15,852 nucleotides of DNA from CBDUXT01 sp965371245 (GTDB lineage Bacteria; Planctomycetota; Phycisphaerae; UBA1845). How positions within the stretch are numbered: position 1 is the stretch's first letter; each line of letters starts with the position of its first letter. The stretch covers positions 1-15,852 of the forward strand of contig CBDUXT010000115.1 of the NCBI GenBank assembly GCA_965371245.1. The letters are read 5' to 3'. Under the pieces are notes generated by a model. It was given only the letters and a program-made list of their open reading frames with translations, did not search any database and had not been told where the DNA came from. Positions 13,378-15,852 of the stretch are shown piece by piece. The translations under genes and the position numbers were made by a program.

Positions 13378-13548
13378 GGCACGAACCTGGCGCGTCTTCA
13401 CTTCTTGGGTGACATTGTTCTGAAGCAACCTCGCGCAGTGAACCCGACTTTGATCGGTTCGCAAGAAACAAGCCCTTCTCTCGCCCGGCTGGAGGGCTTC
13501 AAGGCGGAGGCGAACCACGTTGCGCGCCGGGGATCAGGATCCGTCTAG
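13378..13548 (+). other. In-frame open extension after the Sel1 stop, possible decayed seventh repeat
   Basis: After TGA 13375-13377 the same frame stays open for 56 codons to TAG 13546-13548. The first residues, GTNLARLHFLGD, fit the beginning of a Sel1 repeat after WFRQAGQ; the rest does not look like a repeat. It may be a remnant of a longer ancestral protein cut by a nonsense change. Alternatively it is chance, since stop-free runs of this size are not rare in GC-rich DNA. Confidence 0.35.
13463..13499 (-). terminator. Terminator-like hairpin after the kinase gene
   Basis: AAGCCCT (13470-13476) and AGGGCTT (13493-13499) form a perfect 7-bp stem with a 16-nt loop. Read on the minus strand, the stem is followed by GTTTCTTG, a modest U-rich tract, about 46 bp beyond the kinase stop. 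On the plus strand no T-run follows, so it suits the kinase gene better than the Sel1 gene, though it could serve both. Confidence 0.5.
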
Positions 13549-15737
13549 TCGCGGTTCTTGCTAACGATTGGCGGAAGCGGACCGAGGTGGAAGTTCTCGA
13601 TCTGAACCAACTTGTCCTTGAACTTCGTGTATCCATCAGACCAATGCCACGACTCATCGACGTGTTCCCCATGCTCATCAATAACCCAGCCCGCGACGAT
13701 TGTGTTGTTGCCCGCCGGATGTCGGTAGTAGCAACTGATGTTGCAATGCGCTCCATCTTGAAAGCGTCGCTCCGGAGTCCGTAGCTTCACGGTCGCCAAC
13801 GTATCGGAAGAGCTCCCGGGAAGCAGACACTTGTACCAGGCCGGCTCGATGCAGTCCACGGCATCGTCGGTACAGATGTACTTTGAGTGGACGCCGCCAA
13901 GCTCGGGGTGAATCGCCCACACGACGTGCGGATAGAAGGCGTTGACTTCGGGATGGCCGCGTTGCCTCCACTGGACGATTGCATTCGTGCCTGCGAAGAC
14001 GAGTAGCTCAGGGTCTGCCATCCAGAAGGACTCAACAGCATCTCCGTCATGCCACACTTGGTAGAGCAGCTCACCGTTCAGGGAGTAGATATGAATCACG
14101 CGACGAGACCAGTAGTGATTGTAGACAACGACGATCTCGTCGCCATCGCGCTCGGGGAAGATGTCCAACGCTGTCATTGCCTGAACGCCAAATTCTTCGG
14201 CGGACAGGTTCCGGGTACGATCGGAAGGTAGATGACTGGTTTCTACAGCTCCGCACCAATCGGGCTCCTCATGGACCCCTTCCGTCACGTCATACGCACA
14301 AACCTGGCCCCGATGTTTTCCTTCTCCGCCAACATCGTACCCTATCACCGCGACTCGCCGGTCCCCATTCGGGGATGGATCATCCAGGAATAAGGCGCCG
14401 GTGATCGATCCGCCAGGATAGGCCTTCCATCGATGAAGCCGATGTTCATCGGCCGCCAACAGCCACGCCTCGCGCGAGCCGAAAAGGAGTTGTACCTCTG
14501 CCGGCGTCGCGTGCGGGCGGATGCTTGTGAAATAGACCGTGGACAGGATTGTTGCCGCAATCATCAGCGACCCCAGCGCCGATGATGCCATCGGGTGCCG
14601 AGCCACCCACCGCAGATAGCGTGTCCACACGGTCGGTGGCGCGGCCTCGATCGGTTCACGACTGAGATAATGCTCGATGTCACGTCCCAGATCGCTGGCC
14701 GACTGGTATCGCGCGTTACGATCCTTCTCCAGTGCCTTGAGCACGATGGTTTCGAGGTTGCCCTTCACATTCCGGTCGAGGGTGCTCGGTCGGTCCGGCG
14801 GCTGTTCACAGATCACCCGTGCGGCCGAGTGCATCGCTCGTTGGGTCACGTCGTACGGGAGCCGCCCCGTCAGCAGTTCATAGAGCACGACGCCGAGGCT
14901 GTAGACATCACTTCGCGTGTCGATGCCAAGTGGGTCGGCCTCGCACTGCTCGGGGCTCATGTATTGGAGCGTACCGATGAGTTGGCCCACGTCGGTATGC
15001 ATCGTCGTGACGGCCAAGTCCGAGTCGGTGCAGCGGGCCACGCCAAAATCGATGATCTTCACGCTGCCCGAAGTATCAACGAGAATGTTCGACGGCTTGA
15101 GGTCACGGTGGATGACGCCCTTCTGGTGGCCGTGTTGTACGGCTTCGCATACTTGCTGAAATAGGCGCAGGCGTTCACGTGTATCAGCGCCCCTCTCGTG
15201 TGTGTAGTTCGTGATCGGCTGCGCATCCGGGATCAGCTCCATCGCAAAAAACGGGACGGATCGACCGTCGGCCTTGTGCGTCCCAGCTTCGTAGACCTGG
15301 GCGATTCCGGGATGGCGCAGCCGGGCAAGGATTTGCGACTCATGGTCGAACCGCCGCAGCATCGACGGGCTGGCGAGACCTTCCCGAAGCACCTTCAGCG
15401 CCACCGTACGTTTGGGTTGCTCCTGCTCGGCCAGATAAACGGTGCCCATTCCGCCCAACGCAAGAAGGCCGGTGATACGGAATTGTGAGACGCGCTGCCC
15501 GATTAACGGATCCAAAGTCTTCTCCCCGCCGCCTTCTTCGGCGCTGGGATCGAGCTCTGGCAACTTCATGAAGTCTCCCGGCGCCCTCTCGTCACCGTCC
15601 AAAAGCAACACGACATCGTCTCTGAGTCTTGAGTCGTCACCGCAGGCTTGCAACAAGAACGAGTCACGATGCTCTGGAAGATGCTCGCGCGCCTCTTCGA
15701 AAAGCCTCTCGACTCGCTTCCATCGATCTGAGGTCAT
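13545..15737 (-). CDS. Transmembrane Ser/Thr protein kinase with C-terminal propeller-like sensor domain
   Basis: 730 residues. Residues 1-80 form a helical region (DRWKRVERLFEEA, then AFLLQ/ACGDD-like and a DDVVLLLDGDE stretch) typical of kinases from planctomycetes and acidobacteria. The Hanks-type domain (about 84-360) is complete: glycine loop LALGGMGTVYLAE (92-104), Lys115 in VALKVL, catalytic HRDLKPSN (210-217, Asp212), DFG (230-232), SPEQ in place of APE (261-264), and SDVYSLG (276-282). One membrane helix lies at about 384-405. The ~325 residues outside have repeated beta-strand patterns with Asp-rich turns, such as FPERDGDEIVVVYN, VIHIYSLNGELLYQVW and DTLATVKL, resembling a beta-propeller of the FG-GAP or WD type; this is inference. 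The protein likely senses an external signal and phosphorylates cytoplasmic Ser/Thr targets. No strong ribosome site is seen. In related genomes an ECF sigma factor gene often lies upstream; none is confirmed here. Confidence 0.93.
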   Translation of the reverse strand: MTSDRWKRVERLFEEAREHLPEHRDSFLLQACGDDSRLRDDVVLLLDGDERAPGDFMKLPELDPSAEEGGGEKTLDPLIGQRVSQFRITGLLALGGMGTVYLAEQEQPKRTVALKVLREGLASPSMLRRFDHESQILARLRHPGIAQVYEAGTHKADGRSVPFFAMELIPDAQPITNYTHERGADTRERLRLFQQVCEAVQHGHQKGVIHRDLKPSNILVDTSGSVKIIDFGVARCTDSDLAVTTMHTDVGQLIGTLQYMSPEQCEADPLGIDTRSDVYSLGVVLYELLTGRLPYDVTQRAMHSAARVICEQPPDRPSTLDRNVKGNLETIVLKALEKDRNARYQSASDLGRDIEHYLSREPIEAAPPTVWTRYLRWVARHPMASSALGSLMIAATILSTVYFTSIRPHATPAEVQLLFGSREAWLLAADEHRLHRWKAYPGGSITGALFLDDPSPNGDRRVAVIGYDVGGEGKHRGQVCAYDVTEGVHEEPDWCGAVETSHLPSDRTRNLSAEEFGVQAMTALDIFPERDGDEIVVVYNHYWSRRVIHIYSLNGELLYQVWHDGDAVESFWMADPELLVFAGTNAIVQWRQRGHPEVNAFYPHVVWAIHPELGGVHSKYICTDDAVDCIEPAWYKCLLPGSSSDTLATVKLRTPERRFQDGAHCNISCYYRHPAGNNTIVAGWVIDEHGEHVDESWHWSDGYTKFKDKLVQIENFHLGPLPPIVSKNRD

Positions 15738-15852
15738 GGCGCAGACTCTCGCGTGCGGCGCGGCTACCGACTAGGCTTCCTGATCGCGTTCCGACACTCG
15801 AGATATCACCAAATCTTGTGGATGAGGATTTTTCAAGCGGCGTTTTTTCTTA
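15738..15852. other. Upstream region of the kinase gene, window edge
   Basis: The last ~60 bp are markedly AT-rich with T5 and T6 runs (within 15828-15849), unlike the rest of the window, and probably hold the kinase promoter. A short minus-strand frame enters from the right edge and stops at 15771-15773 (C-terminus ...VSERDQEA). It could be the end of an upstream gene, but about 26 residues are too few to assign. Confidence 0.4.

Noticed and set aside
15774..15852. Possible 3' end of an ECF sigma factor gene upstream of the kinase
   Set aside because: Only about 26 residues are visible and they show no sigma-4 helix-turn-helix pattern; the idea rests on usual gene order, not on this sequence.

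Overview
The window is a GC-rich bacterial chromosome segment with no tRNA, rRNA, CRISPR array, transposase or phage gene visible. It most likely comes from a member of the Planctomycetota. This is inferred from three things together: a receptor-type Ser/Thr kinase with the N-terminal extension common in planctomycete and acidobacterial kinases; a cytochrome b/Rieske pair encoded with a multihaem cytochrome c instead of a normal cytochrome c1; and palindromic intergenic repeats of a kind I associate from memory with planctomycete genomes. No marker gene is present, so the assignment is not proven.

Left part (1-7397, plus strand): a polysaccharide or glycoconjugate assembly operon. It runs from the 3' end of a SAM-dependent methyltransferase, through an asparagine synthetase-type glutamine amidotransferase, two GT4-type glycosyltransferases, a second SAM methyltransferase and two GT2-type glycosyltransferases. 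From the amidotransferase on, genes overlap (ATGA junctions at 2233, 3486 and 5373, and a 17-bp overlap at 4627) or lie 15 bp apart, so they are probably translated as a coupled unit. The likely job is building, amidating and methylating a surface sugar chain. No polymerase, flippase or exosortase lies in the window.

Middle part (7424-11861): respiratory electron transfer. On the minus strand, in transcription order, are a nine-haem membrane-anchored cytochrome c (10732-9299), a Rieske protein overlapping it by ATGA (9302-8862) and a full-length cytochrome b with b6-type haem spacing (8599-7424). Together they look like a quinol:cytochrome c oxidoreductase in which the nonahaem protein replaces cytochrome c1. 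A tetrahaem c554-like cytochrome (11184-11861) diverges from them across a 451-bp regulatory gap and could be a partner or acceptor. A cluster of palindromic repeats sits between the Rieske and cytochrome b genes, and a related cluster lies at 11932-12024, after the tetrahaem gene.

Right part (12394-15852): a Sel1-repeat lipoprotein on the plus strand converges with a membrane Ser/Thr kinase on the minus strand whose outer domain looks like a beta-propeller. The two stop codons face each other across 167 bp that hold a terminator-like hairpin and an in-frame remnant of a seventh Sel1 repeat. The right edge (15738-15852) is the AT-rich upstream region of the kinase gene.
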